Positions 1-9,490 of a stretch of 64,000 bases of DNA are shown here, piece by piece (within the stretch, counting starts at the first letter, position 1; each line of letters opens with the position of its first letter). The notes beneath the pieces were generated by a model that was not told the origin of the DNA, did not search any database, and saw nothing but the letters and a program-made list of their open reading frames with translations. Both the position numbers and the translations under genes were made by a program. The DNA is from Symbiodinium natans. Taxonomy: Eukaryota > Sar > Dinophyceae > Suessiales > Symbiodiniaceae. The stretch covers positions 10,001-74,000 of the forward strand of contig CAJNDS010000704.1 of the NCBI GenBank assembly GCA_905221605.1, in the 5' to 3' direction.

Positions 1-37
1 AGCGGACCTGGCCTTTGCTTCCGGGCTGGCGGACCAT
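1..37 (+). CDS. Partial candidate exon at window edge
   Basis: In the frame starting at base 2 it reads ADLAFASGLADH and stops at a possible GT donor (GTAGGG) at 38-39. The 5' part lies outside the window. Bases 38-120 that follow repeat the phrase AGGGCCTTTACTTT three times, typical of decayed intron repeat. No family recognised. Confidence 0.3.
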
Positions 38-228
38 GTAGGGCCTTTACTTTATGGGTTGCGAAGCTTCTAGGGCCTTTACTTTAGGGCTGGCCCTTTA
101 CTTTAGGGCCTGAAAATGATAACTTTTGTAAGAGGACCCCCTTTTTTCTTAACAAGGGCTCTCACGTTTGGAACGCAGCCTCAAGTGTAGACCCTGAGCC
201 GTTAACTGCTTTAACCCTGAACGAACCC

Positions 229-335
229 AGGGGTTATTTAGGGGCTACTTAGGTACATATAGACTATGTAAGCTTTATAGAAGGGTTATACAGAATAATT
301 AAGATTCAGGGTCCCTTCTAGGTAGGGGTCCCTCC
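229..335 (-). mobile_element. TIR element family I, copy 1
   Basis: Reverse-complement relative of 49648-49775. Both share the blocks GGGGTTATTTAGGGG, ACTAT, and the end GGGTCCCTTCTAGG followed by GGGTCCCTCC. Non-coding, about 110 bp, probably a MITE-like intron insertion; the outer TIR is clearer in the other copy. Confidence 0.55.
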
Positions 336-348
336 CGGGAGTCTCCCA

Positions 349-413
349 CCCTAAACCCTAAACCCTATAGAACCTAAACCCTAAACCCTAAACCCTAAAC
401 CCTAAACCCTAAA
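349..413 (+). repeat. CCCTAAA array (C-strand telomere repeat)
   Basis: About eight CCCTAAA heptamers with one interruption (TATAGAAC). First of the many internal arrays; orientation is as at the left end of a chromosome read 5' to 3'. Confidence 0.9.
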
Positions 414-479
414 CTTGGGGGGTTGCTCTACCATGGTATGACCGCCGCTGCTATGGTAGATGAGTCCAGACAATTTGGT

Positions 480-1075
480 GCACAGATACACTTCCCGGCC
501 TGAACTGATACACCTTCCCGCGTGAACTGATACGCTTCCCGGCGTCAACTGACACACATTCCGGCCTGAACTGATACGATTCCCGGTGTCAACTGAGACA
601 CATTCCGGCCTGAACTGATACGCTTCCCGGTGTCAACTGACACACCTTCCGGCCTGAACTGAGACGGCCCGACACGCGTCTCAGAGAGGCCCCGAGACGC
701 GTCTCAGAGAGGTCCCGCGACGCGTCTCAGAGAGGCCTCGAGACGTGTCTCAGAAGGGGCGTCTCAGAGAGGCGTCTCAGCTGCCCACATTGGTGTCTCA
801 GTTTCCGGGCCGGGGCGTCTCAGAAGGCGTCTCAGAGGCCCTGAGACGTGTTGCGGGGCCTCTCTGAGACGCGTCGCGGGGCCGCCTCTCTGAGACGCCT
901 TGAGTGTATCAGAGCGTGTCTCAGTTCGAGCTGGAAGTGTCTCAGTTTGAGCCCTGGAGTGTATCAGAGCGTGTCTCAGTTCGAGCTAGAAGTGTCTCAG
1001 ATTCAGCGCCTTAAGTGTATCAGAGTGTATCAGAATGTGTCTCAGTTTGCCACCCCAAGCGTATCAGATTGAGCT
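480..1075. repeat. Large foldback of short tandem repeats
   Basis: Left arm (about 480-670) repeats a 25-28 bp unit containing TTCCGGCCTGAACTGATAC. The centre (667-850) repeats the 12-bp palindrome GAGACGCGTCTC followed by AGAGAGGCC. The right arm (900-1075) repeats the reverse-complement theme GTGTCTCAGTTCGAGCTGGA with variants GTATCAG. The whole is an imperfect inverted repeat about 600 bp long. An open frame at 848-1072 is a by-product of the repeat and is not called as a gene. Confidence 0.8.
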
Positions 1076-1191
1076 TGTCTGCCTCCAAGCCGGGACTCAT
1101 TCCCTATAGCAAAGCATGGTAGGGCGACCCTCCAACCCTAAACCCTAAACCCTAAACCCTAAACCCTAAACCCTAAACCGGGGAGATGCAG

Positions 1192-1280
1192 GCAAAGACT
1201 TCTTTCTGGACCGGGCGGAGTTTGGCGCGCAGCTATCGAAGATGCCCTACTGCTGCGGGGGTGACTTGGCACCCTCGACC
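1192..1280 (+). CDS. Candidate exon, acidic/EF-hand-like helix
   Basis: Acceptor ATGCAG|GC after a CCCTAAA array and donor ACC|GTAACC. Two leading bases, then an open frame beginning KDFFLDRAEFGAQLSKMP and ending CCGGDLAPST. The stretch resembles the exit helix of an EF-hand but the calcium loop is not visible. 89 nt: needs one base from the previous exon and ends in phase 0. Confidence 0.55.
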
Positions 1281-1577
1281 GTAACCCCGCCGAAGCCATG
1301 CAAACCCTATAAACCCTTTTCTGCAAACCCTATAAACCCTATAAACTTAAGCCCTGCTAAGCCCCAAGCTCCAACCCTAAACCATACGCACTGAGCGGAA
1401 AGGGTCAAGTGATTCGGCTTGGGGTGAGCCTTGAAGACCCAAGAGTGCGTAGCTCCATCTTTTGCAGTGCTTCAGGGGTTCAGGGATATACTTCATCTTG
1501 GAGAGAGGTACTTTGAACCCTACACCCTAAACCCTAAACCCCCCAAATCCCATCGAAGCTTCTTCCGCGCAAGGCAG

Positions 1578-1659
1578 CTGCCCCCACTCCAGCTGGTGCG
1601 ATGGGACCCTCTACAGCGTCTTCGATTTCGGCTCCATCGACACCGGCGCCAGCCACTCC
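1578..1659 (+). CDS. Candidate exon with GC donor
   Basis: Acceptor GGCAG|C; frame contains SSWCDGTLYSVFDFGSIDTG and ends GASHS at a GC donor, TCC|GCTTAAGG. The same GCTTARG donor motif recurs at 23413, 36367, 42497, 46537 and 48706. No family recognised. Confidence 0.5.
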
Positions 1660-1680
1660 GCTTAAGGGGGTTTAAGGTAA

Positions 1681-2145
1681 CCCCACACCCTAAACCCTGA
1701 ACCCTGAACCCTGACCTCTGAACCCTCAACCCCTAAACCCTAAACCCTCAACCCTGAACCCTCAACCCTCAACCCTTGGTTGTGTTTCTGTTTGGGTTTT
1801 CAGCTTGTTGTTTCAGGATCTCGGAAAGGTTAGGACTCAGGGGTTGTTGGCTGCCTGGGTCCTTTATGTTTGGATTTTCTGCCTCTTAGGGTTTAGGGTT
1901 TAGGGTTTAGGGTTTAGGGTTTAGGGTTTGTCGGGGCTTTTTTGAGCTGACCCCTTCCCCCTCAAACCCTCGTCCCCGAACCTTCCTACACTCCCAAAAG
2001 GTTTAGACATCCTACAAGCCCTGCCTATTGCACGCCCTGAAAACTGAAAACTCTATAACCCCTCAACCCTTCAGCTACACCCTAAACCCTAAACTCTAAA
2101 CCCTAAACCTTCAACCCTAAATGCTACATCCTTTCAACTAAACTC
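1681..2145. repeat. Degenerate telomere-repeat intron region
   Basis: Mixed CCCTAAA, CCCTGAA and CCCTCAA units (1684-1775), then a TTTAGGG array at 1888-1928, then degenerate C-rich units to 2120. No coding stretch seen. Confidence 0.7.
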
Positions 2146-2247
2146 GCACCCAGAGGAGGCCCTTGTTCCATCTGTTTAGGACTTCGGTTCCCGTAGAAGC
2201 CCCTTCAAACCAAAAAGGGTTCCCTTTTAATTCCTAGCTTCCTCCTT
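2146..2247 (+). mobile_element. TIR element family C, copy 1
   Basis: Matches the family theme ACCCAGAGTAGGCCCTT at the left, CCCCTTCAAACCAAAAAGGG in the middle and TTTTAATTCCTAG at the right. Sister copies at 9384, 17974, 47970, 49949 and 60171. Confidence 0.6.
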
Positions 2248-2440
2248 AAACCCTAAACCCCAGGTCTAGAAACCCTCAAGCCTTGAACTAAAACCTGCAA
2301 CCCCTAATCCCTACAAGCCCTAAGAACCCTACAAGGCCTACTGCATGCCCCGAAAACCCTATATACCCTCAACCCTCAACCCCTAAACCCTCAACCCTAA
2401 ACCCTGAACCCTAAACCTGCAACCTCTGTCTCACTTCGAG

Positions 2441-2503
2441 GTTTCAACTCTCGTGCGGAGATCCTCTCCGCAGCTACGGTCTTTGACAACGTCAAATCGC
2501 TGG
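2441..2503 (+). CDS. Candidate exon
   Basis: Acceptor TTCGAG|G, donor CTGG|GTGGGG running straight into a poly-G tract. Frame reads FNSRAEILSAATVFDNVKSL. CCCTAAA units lie upstream and a TTTAGGG array downstream. No family recognised. Confidence 0.5.
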
Positions 2504-2610
2504 GTGGGGGGGGGGGGGGGGGGGGCGGAAAAGGGGGGGAAAGAGGGGCAGGGTTTAGGGTTTAGGGTTTTTGGTTTAGGGTTTAGGGTTTAGGGTTTAG
2601 GGGTTGGGGT
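2504..2610. repeat. Poly-G tract plus TTTAGGG array
   Basis: A run of about 20 G (2506-2525) followed by a purine-rich stretch and TTTAGGG units (2550-2605). Strong potential for G-quadruplex on the transcript just after a donor site. Confidence 0.85.
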
Positions 2611-2739
2611 GGTTTCAGAAAAGGTACACTTAGTTGACGATGGCTTCAGGGTTTAGGCTAGATGTCTAGGGTTTGGGTAGTCTTTGGGGTTTGCTCACAT
2701 ATGGCGGCATGCCATTATAAATTGCTTGTACTGTTGCAG

Positions 2740-2812
2740 GTCCGCCGCCCATATGCGCGACGTTCTCCGTGGCATAGGGAGTGTATCAGTGCCCGGCGTT
2801 CTGCGATTCACC
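2740..2812 (+). CDS. Candidate exon
   Basis: Acceptor TTGCAG|G; frame reads SAAHMRDVLRGIGSVSVPGV then LRFT before TGA at 2813. Either a GA donor near 2811-2815 or a terminal exon. No family recognised. Confidence 0.45.
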
Positions 2813-2972
2813 TGACTGTTGCTGTCTAGAATATCTCTTATAATACTTGGGGTTTAGGTTTCTGGGGGTTTCTCTATACACACCGTAAACCCTAAACCCT
2901 AAACCCTAAACCCTAAACCCTAAACCCTAAACCCTAATCCCCCATTTGGGAATCATAATGCCTTCCCGCTAG

Positions 2973-3037
2973 TGCTTGCTCATGGAGCTCTGTTCTACGG
3001 ACTTACGACATCTTTGGGATGGTATCAACCGAACCAA
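2973..3037 (+). CDS. Candidate exon, mildly hydrophobic
   Basis: Acceptor CGCTAG|TG, donor CAA|GTTTGA. Frame reads LAHGALFYGLTTSLGWYQPN, consistent with part of a membrane or extracellular segment. Flanked on both sides by CCCTAAA arrays (2885-2932 and 3058-3112). Confidence 0.5.
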
Positions 3038-3123
3038 GTTTGACTGCATACGCTCTAAACCCTAAACCCTAAACCCTACACCCTAAACCCTAAACCCTAA
3101 ACCCCAAACCCAGCACGTTGCAG

Positions 3124-3196
3124 GCTACGCCGGCATGGTGCCCTTTTGCTTCCGCGAGGCGAAGCTGATGTTACCCCGGAGCCGACGACTCAGAGG
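3124..3196 (+). CDS. Candidate exon, basic
   Basis: Acceptor TTGCAG|GC and donor AGAGG|GTAGGT, both good. Frame YAGMVPFCFREAKLMLPRSR. CCCTAAA array upstream, TTTAGGG array (3206-3258) downstream. Confidence 0.6.
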
Positions 3197-3580
3197 GTAG
3201 GTGTTTTTTAGGGTTTAGGGTTTAGGGTTTAGGGTTTAGGGTTTAGGGTTTAGGGTTTGGGGTTACAACTCCACAATCGACCCAGACAGCTGCTGCATGG
3301 CTTGGCTTTGGGCTTGTTGTTTGAGGGCTCTAAAGCTGGGTGTCTTTTGGGTCTAAGGTAGGGTTTTAAGTAAAGATTCGACCGTTACGGTTTAGGGTCT
3401 AGGGTTTGGGGCTTCGAGTGTCTAGATGTCCCCTCTCTTCGTTGTTTAAGTGCGCTTGAAACCCCTGAGGGTCGAGATTGACCACCCGCACTCCCACCTC
3501 GCCCCCCTCCCGGGCCCAAAGCAATGACCTAAACCCTAAACCCTAAACCCTAAAGCCTAAACCCTAAACCCTAAACCCAG

Positions 3581-3690
3581 CCGAGACCTTTCGCGAACGG
3601 TGGAGGGCTGGCCGGACTTTGTGCCCAAAGCCGCCGACGCGACGACCCCGGTGACCGTCACCTTTGCCAGTTGCGTGCGGCATTCAGATT
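3581..3690 (+). CDS. Candidate exon with GC donor
   Basis: Acceptor CCCAG|C directly after a CCCTAAA array; donor GATT|GCAAGT, a strong GC-type site. Frame contains TVEGWPDFVPKAADATTPVT and VTFASCVRHSD. 110 nt. No family recognised. Confidence 0.6.
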
Positions 3691-4560
3691 GCAAGTCGCT
3701 CGGACTGTCAATGTTGACGCTATCTCTGTTTAACTCTGTTTCTATTTCCAGGTCTAACGAGGTCGAATGGTCTAATTTCCCTTGCTCTTGCGTACTATTG
3801 CTACTACAGTCGGGTCCTGGGTGTAGTGAAGTTGGTCTCTAAGACTCGAAGACCAATCCCCGAATCCCTGCACAGTCGCTACTCAACCCGAAAAGAGATC
3901 CACGCAGGGATCAGAAATCTACTGCTAAGGCCCTGCAATCGGGGGGTGTTCTGGGAGGCCGACCCTGAAAGCCTTAAGCCCTCTACTGCTCCAAGCGTTG
4001 CACACTGAGTCTGAAGCCCAATGTCCCTCAATGAATGCACCTTACATCGTAATGAGCCCCTATGCACGTTTAAGTTGTGCTACTTGTGCATTCTTCTAGA
4101 ACCACACATATGCTTGGACTTGGGGGGTGCTTTGGTCAGTCCAATATCACTGAAACTTAGCCTGAGATTCGATTGGAACGCAGGTGAGTTAAGAATTGAG
4201 GGTTCCGGGCATAGGGCTTTCGATGGGGTATCAAGGGTTCGGGATTTTGGGAGACTGCGGAAACCCCAAGCCAAAAGCACCAAGCTCCCAAATAGAAAGC
4301 TACGCGGTTTCTTAGTTAACTTACGGGTCTCGCTTACTGTTTGGGTTAAGATTGTTGTGACAACACCATCTTCATAGTAATTAACCATCCTACTCGTAGC
4401 TATGATGCTGGTAGAAGAACAGTATAGTGTTGACAGCAACAAAAACATCGATAACAAACAAATCTGTGTGCTAGCCTGATGTTGATGACTCATTGCGGTA
4501 TGGTTGCTAAATTGACCTAAAATATGTACTGGAAGATTGTAAGAAATACTTAGATGAGCT
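3691..4560. other. Unique intron-like stretch without telomere repeats
   Basis: AT-richer, non-repetitive sequence. Short open frames exist on both strands (for example 4021-4377 + and 4080-4493 -), but they overlap each other, lack family signatures and have no clear splice sites, so no gene is called. Confidence 0.5.
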
Positions 4561-4674
4561 TCTTTTTTATGATGATGTTGGTTAGTCTTCCTATGATTTG
4601 TACTACGAGCACTTTACTTGTCAGCAGTCGAAGTAGTGCAGTAGCTGTAGCAGTAGTCGCAGGAGCAACATGTT

Positions 4675-4765
4675 GCTGCGATAGCAGCAGCAGCAGCAGG
4701 AGGAGGAGTAGGAGGAGGAGGTGTAGGAGGAGGAGGAGTAGGAGGAGGAGTAGGAGTGGGTGGTA
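4675..4765. repeat. Trinucleotide microsatellite (GCA)n/(AGG)n
   Basis: GCA/CAG units pass into AGG/AGT units. They generate leucine-, proline- or arginine-rich frames on both strands, which are not treated as genes. Confidence 0.85.
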
Positions 4766-4930
4766 GGACTCGTCGTAGCAGTAGCGCAGCGGATTCGCAG
4801 CAGGAGGCCAACTAGCACCATTGCTTTGCCGAGTTTTCATCATCGCTACTATCATCTTCATGATTGCAGGAACTGAAATTGTTTATTGTTCTCGTACAAG
4901 TTGTCGTCTTCGTAGTAGAACACTAGGATG

Positions 4931-5043
4931 ACCCGAAGAGCCCAATACCCCTTAATTGAGGAATATACCTTAAATCATATTCAGGATCCGTGTATAAATT
5001 AAGGTAACCTGCTTAGTTAAGGGGTATTGCGCTCTTTGGGGAT
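4931..5043 (+). mobile_element. TIR element family D, copy 1
   Basis: Left end GAAGAGCCCAATACCCCTTA, right end TTAAGGGGTATTGCGCTCTT: near-perfect inverted repeats enclosing about 70 bp with an inner GGAATATACCTTAA. Relatives at 15475, 18335 and 37824. Non-autonomous. Confidence 0.8.
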
Positions 5044-5140
5044 GTACCGGCTATAACCTTGTAGGGTTTAGAGTTTAGGGTTTAGGGTTTAGGGTTTAGG
5101 GTTTAGGGTTTAGGGTTTAGGGCTCCTTGTTTTTGTTCAG

Positions 5141-5213
5141 GACCGGCTACTGCAGCCCGACCACGTCCACCTGCGCACCGGATCCTTCTGTGGCCTGGGC
5201 ATGCAGCCATCTC
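5141..5213 (+). CDS. Candidate exon
   Basis: Acceptor GTTCAG|G after a TTTAGGG array (5064-5123). One frame reads DRLLQPDHVHLRTGSFCGLG; a second open frame (TGYCSPTTSTCAPDPS) is Cys-rich and cannot be excluded. Donor CTC|GTTGTG. Confidence 0.4.
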
Positions 5214-6284
5214 GTTGTGTTTTGTTTCTTGCGGCAGGGTGGGATGTAGGGGTGTAGGGTTTAGGGTTTTGGGTGTGTTTGGGTGTTCTAGTCGATTTCG
5301 GACTGCTTGCTGGGCATCGTTGTCTTTCCCCTTTGCCTTCTTAACTTGTCCTAGAAACCTAGACGAGTAGGCGCGCAGATAGTGCCTGGGAGCGTCTAGG
5401 TTTTAATGGGTCAAGGTTATACAGGATGATGATGCTCAACAATGTCGAAAAGAATTGGTGTTAGGTCAATCTTCAAAGAAACCGCATGGTCCTAGTCCCC
5501 ACAGTGCAAAAAACTAGGCGTTTAGGCTTTTTCCCCTAAACCCTAAGCCCTAAAGCCTAAACCCTAAACCCTGAACCCTAAACCTCAGCTCATGGGTGCC
5601 GCCCAGCAAACCGTAGTTCGATTGAGAGGTCATGTGTTCGAGGCCTTGGGCCTCCAAGCCCACAAAGTCCCAGCATCCTGAAAGCCCTAGGCCGTAAATT
5701 TTGTTTAGGGTTTAGGGTTTAGGGCTTTTAGGTTTGCAGTTTAGGGTTCCGGGTACCCCTCGAACCGCTGAACTCTGCAAATGTTTGCAAACCCCTGCAA
5801 GCCCGGCGAAGCCTACAACCCTGAACCCAGGTGGTTTTCAGCATCGTGACTGGAGCCTGGAGCAGCCAGGGTCTCAGTTTGGTTTCTCTTTGTCATAGTG
5901 TGGTAACATTTTAGATTTGTTAAGGGTGCTTAAACGCAATAGGAAATAGACACTTAAATGTTTAATACTATCCCAACCATGAACTAGTTTTAGGTTGAGG
6001 GCTTCTTTTTGCGGTGGTGGGGGGCGGGCCCCCGCGACTTTTGCAACAGACTGGGTGTTTGCTAAGGACATGAGACTAAGTTGCCATTCATTCGAGACAG
6101 CGAGCAGAAGAGAGAGAAAGAGAGAGCGAGAGAAAGCAAAACCACAAAAAACAAAAGACAAAAAAATATATATATATACATATATACATATATATATATA
6201 TATTGCTGCGTCGAGCTCCACGTGGCCTGAGTCCTCTGGTCCAAGTGCAGGGGCAAGGCCGGCCCCCTAAACCCTAAAGGGTGT
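5214..6284. other. Intron-like region, no gene seen
   Basis: Holds degenerate telomere units (5530-5585, 5705-5750), a purine-rich stretch GAGAGAAAGAGAGAGCGAGA near 6111-6130 and an (AT)n microsatellite at 6167-6202. No supported exon. Confidence 0.5.
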
Positions 6285-6360
6285 AGGGTTTAGGGTTTAG
6301 GGTTTAGGGTTTAGGGTTTAGGGTTTAGGGTCTAGGGTTTAGGGTTTAGGGTTTAGGGAA
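6285..6360 (+). repeat. TTTAGGG array
   Basis: About ten TTTAGGG heptamers with one GGGTCTA variant. Confidence 0.9.
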
Positions 6361-6439
6361 ACAACGGGTTCCTAAACTCTATACCCTAAACCCTGAACGC
6401 TAGTCCCTGACACCGTTTGTTCGGCCACCGGCCCTTCAG

Positions 6440-6501
6440 CGGAGCGTCTCAGAAGGCGCGCGGAGGTGGCCTTCATTGAAGCCACCGTCTCCGACATCTG
6501 A
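6440..6501 (+). CDS. Candidate terminal exon
   Basis: Acceptor CCTTCAG|C; frame ERLRRRAEVAFIEATVSDI then TGA at 6499-6501. The basic/acidic helix and in-frame stop fit a C-terminus of the first gene; family E element follows 30 bp later, as expected of non-coding 3' sequence. Could also be an internal exon ending earlier. Confidence 0.5.
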
Positions 6502-6530
6502 CCTTGCACCGCCTTGCAGTGCCTGACACC

Positions 6531-6629
6531 TTACCTGAAGGCTCCAATGTAGTTCCTTTTTGGGTTACTTATAGGGTATTCCAGTATACTACCTCAAAAA
6601 GGGACTACATACGAGCCTTTGGGTGAAGG
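6531..6629 (+). mobile_element. TIR element family E, copy 1
   Basis: Left TTACCTGAAGGCTCCAATGT and the inner block AGTTCCTTTTTGGG are mirrored on the right by CAAAAAGGGACTACAT and GAGCCTTTGGGTGA. About 99 bp with a short AT-rich core (TATAGGG..AGTATAC). Second copy at 11354-11450. Confidence 0.75.
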
Positions 6630-7147
6630 CAGTCGGCGACCTTCAGAAACTGCGGCACTTGGCTCTGCCTCAGCCCTGCGAGGCCCCAAGGGGGCCCCCA
6701 TTCCGAAGAGACTGGTTGCAGGCGCAGAGGGCACTCCTTGCTTCCTGACACCCCGACAAGAGCAGGGGACGCGAGGACTGCTTCCGTTCTGTGTTGGATC
6801 AGGGAAATTCTACCACATGCCCAAAAAACTTTTCTTCTGAATGCCTAAAAACATGAAGAATCAGAACTTTCAAGCGTCTGGATCCATACTCTAAGCATCA
6901 CCTTGGGTCGAGCGACAGGCATATGAATAGTTAAGGGGTGCCGCATCATGTAGGGGACCCCAAAGGGGATCCCAGTTTAGAGAACTACCCATATACCATG
7001 TTGGAGAGTACCCTAGACCCTAAGCCCCTTAAGACCCTAAGCCCCGAAGCCCCTAAGCCCCTGTGCCTAAGCCAAACCCTAAACCCTAAACCCTAAACCC
7101 TAAACCCTAAACCCTAAACCCTAAACCCTAAACCCTCTCGGCATCAG

Positions 7148-7200
7148 TGAGACGGCTCATCTGCGGACGGCCCAGCGGACCACAGAAGCATCAGCCAGCT
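7148..7200 (+). CDS. Candidate exon
   Basis: Acceptor GCATCAG|T after a CCCTAAA array (7074-7135), donor AGCT|GTGAAG. Frame ETAHLRTAQRTTEASAS, Thr/Ala-rich. No family recognised. Confidence 0.4.
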
Positions 7201-7550
7201 GTGAAGCCCTAAAGCCTGCAGCCCTGAGACCCTAAAGCCCTAAACCCTAAGCCCCCCCTACACCCTCAACCGTAAACCCTAAACCCTAAACTCTAAACCC
7301 TAAACCCTAAACCCTAAACCCAACCCTAAAAGCCCGAAAAATATTTCACTACTCCTGGGAGCTCGTATAGGTACAGGGGAAAATAAGAAGCTCAAGCACG
7401 TTTTTTCTAGCCCTTTAAGAGACTTATTTCCAATGATCACGCCCTTAACCCGAAATTCTTAGCCGCAAACCCTCAGCCCGAAACCCTAAACCCTCAACCC
7501 GAAACCCTAAACCCCAAACCCCAAAGCCTGAACCCTGAACCCTAGACCAG

Positions 7551-7620
7551 GCTGCGACAAGCCGTGCGGGGGCGGGCAACAGATTCGCGATCGTGTCTGC
7601 TTGGGCTCCGACGGGCTCAA
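7551..7620 (+). CDS. Candidate exon: thrombospondin type 1-like half domain
   Basis: Acceptor GACCAG|GC, donor CTCAA|GTACCC. The frame reads CDKPCGGGQQIRDRVC, matching the TSP1 core C-x(n)-CGGG-x-Q-x-R-x-R-x-C; the GLY-rich CGGG and alternating Arg are the signature. TSP1 repeats are extracellular adhesion/glycan-binding modules common in alveolates. The first (Trp-rich) strand is not in this exon. A downstream exon (11695) carries the closing Cys pair. Confidence 0.65.
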
Positions 7621-8033
7621 GTACCCGTCGCGCCTTTGGCTGCGGTTTAGGGTTTAGGGTTTAGGGTTTAGGTTTTAGGGTTTAGGGTTGAATTAGGGTT
7701 CAGGGTTTAGGGTTTAGGGTTTGGAGTGTAGGGTTCCTAAACTTACTTTTTGCTACACCCCCCCCCAAAAAAAAATGATAATAAAGATCATCATCCCTAG
7801 CTTGCCCTTAGAAGGAAGGATCTGCTTTCTTGATGGGGGGGGTTCTTATGCAACCCTAAACCCTAAACCCTAAACCGTACACTTACGCATTCTTAGTGTG
7901 GAATGAGGGACTTGTATGCGCCTGCTAGAAGCTCTGAAAAGCCGCCCCTTTCGGGTTTGGGCACGCAAGGTTCATAGGGTTCAGGGTTTAGGGTTTAGGG
8001 TTTAGGGTTTGGGGTTTGGGGTTTAGGGTTTAG

Positions 8034-8121
8034 CGTGAACATGGCCTGGTGTGGCTGGCCAGCCGGTCGGCGCTCAGGGGTGGGTTTCAACACTCTGACG
8101 GAGGGCATGTTACCGAGTGCT
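8034..8121 (+). CDS. Candidate exon with telomere-repeat acceptor
   Basis: The TTTAGGG array ends in TTTAG|CGT, so the array itself would provide the acceptor. Frame REHGLVWLASRSALRGGFQH continues SDGGHVTECF before a possible GC donor (TTTT|GCTACA); the frame closes at TAA 8139-8141. Alternative frames are open, so moderate confidence. Confidence 0.4.
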
Positions 8122-8227
8122 TTTGCTACAAGGATCCCTAAACCCTCCACCCTCAATCCTTTAACCTCCCTTCTCACAGGGTTGCTAGGCAATCACGGGA
8201 ACCGCCTTATAGGAAACAGAGTTCATA

Positions 8228-8312
8228 TTACTGTTATTGGTGAGTGTGCTTACGGTTCCTTTTTGATATTGGTGAGTGTATATATGGGGTGTCCTGTTGG
8301 GGGTACAAGAAA
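8228..8312 (+). mobile_element. Dispersed repeat family P, copy 1
   Basis: An 85-bp block with two internal repeats of TTGGTGAGTGT and the run GGGTGTCCTGTTGGGGGTAC. An inverted relative lies at 12722-12812. No clear TIR. Confidence 0.65.
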
Positions 8313-8441
8313 TGTAAACCCTGCATCATATGGGTTTTGAAGGTTTCTTAGCGTTTCCGGGTTTAAGGTTTGAGGCTTAGGGTTGAGGATGTTCGTGTCA
8401 GGGCTTCGGGCCTGGAGGTTTAGGTTTCTGGCTTGGGGAGC

Positions 8442-8566
8442 TTCCTAGGGATTAGGGGGACCCTTCCAAAAAACAACCCCTTCTCACCCCGCCTCTGGTG
8501 CTATTAAGGGGGGACCTTATTGACAGGGTCTATATCCCCAAGGGTCCCCCTAATCCTACCTCCTAG
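8442..8566 (+). mobile_element. TIR element family J
   Basis: CCTAGGGATTAGGGGGACCC at left is mirrored by GGGTCCCCCTAATCC and CCTAG at right. Core contains CCCGCCTCTGGTGCTATTAA. Single full copy here. Confidence 0.75.
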
Positions 8567-8870
8567 AGTTGAGGCGTTTGGGATTCTGGGGCTTAGGGGG
8601 CTAAGGGTTTAGTCTTTAGGGGTTGCGTTTAGGGGTTAGGATGAAGGGTCTTAGGATTGCGGGCTTAAGGAGGCTAAGTTGAGGCTTGGGTTTTGGGGCA
8701 ATCGGGTCCCCCCCCATACCTCCTTCGGTCGATCCAGTCGTTCACCCCGCCTTGAGAAGGCTCAGGGAGCTTAGTAGGTTGTAGCTAAAGTTAGGGTTTG
8801 AGGTTTGGGGTTCAGGGTTTAGAGGGGTTTACTAAACCGTTTAGGATAAAGAGGAGTTAGTTCTCCTAAG

Positions 8871-8960
8871 CACAACCGGATGCACAATCTGCCCACTGCG
8901 TTCCCTGAGCCGTTATGTACAACTCGATGCCTGTCCCTGGGCCGAGGTCCTTGTGCCCAG
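8871..8960 (+). CDS. Candidate Cys-rich extracellular exon
   Basis: Acceptor CCTAAG|C, donor CCCAG|GTCAGA. Frame TTGCTICPLRSLSRYVQLDA then CPWAEVLVP: three Cys and a Trp, in keeping with the neighbouring TSP1-like exons. Followed by a purine run and a TTTAGGG array (9011-9072). Confidence 0.5.
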
Positions 8961-9185
8961 GTCAGACTCCGGGGGGGGAGGAGGGGGGAGGATTTTGCAC
9001 CTTTAGCTTCGGGGTTTAGGGTTTAGGGTTTAGGGTTTAGGGTTTAGGGTTTAGGGTTTAGGGTTTAGGGCTTTGGTCGTAGCAGCCCTAAAGTCCGAAA
9101 GCCCAGAAACCCTGCATAAAGCCCTGAACCCTGATCCCTCAGCTCTCAAAACCTCCGGAAGCCCCTGACCCCTGAAGCACGCAGT

Positions 9186-9338
9186 ACTTGAAGGTTCATG
9201 GGACTTAATAACCACTTATAACTGGGCTTATAACCCTACTTATAATTGGGATAACCCCTATAAGGCCCTTTAGGGGTATTATAAGTAGGGTTATAAGTAC
9301 AGTTATAAATGGTTAGTAAGTACCATGAACCTCCAAGT
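9186..9338 (+). mobile_element. TIR element family A, copy 1 (153 bp)
   Basis: Starts ACTTGAAGGTTCATGGGAC and ends TACCATGAACCTCCAAGT. The core is built from near-palindromes of CTTATAA and CCTATAAGG. Differs from 31367-31519 at only four of 153 positions, so movement was recent. Confidence 0.9.
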
Positions 9339-9383
9339 AGGGGTTCAGACCGAGTGGCACAGTCGATAACCTTAATTTTCAGC

Positions 9384-9490
9384 GAGGACCCAGAGTAGGC
9401 CCTTATCCCTTTGTTTTAGGGTTTGGGTTCCCCCCTTGTAAGCTCCTTTAAAAAATGGGGCGCCCTTTTGATTCCTGAGTTTCTTGGGTT
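9384..9490 (+). mobile_element. TIR element family C, copy 2
   Basis: GAGGACCCAGAGTAGGCCCT at left; TTTTAGGGTTTGGGTTCCCC internally; GCCCTTTTGATTCCTGAG at right. The internal TTTTAGGGTTT is a natural telomere-like seed within the element. Confidence 0.7.

Noticed and set aside
4550-4861. Leucine-, proline- and arginine-rich frames on both strands
   Set aside because: Direct translations of a (GCA)n/(AGG)n microsatellite.
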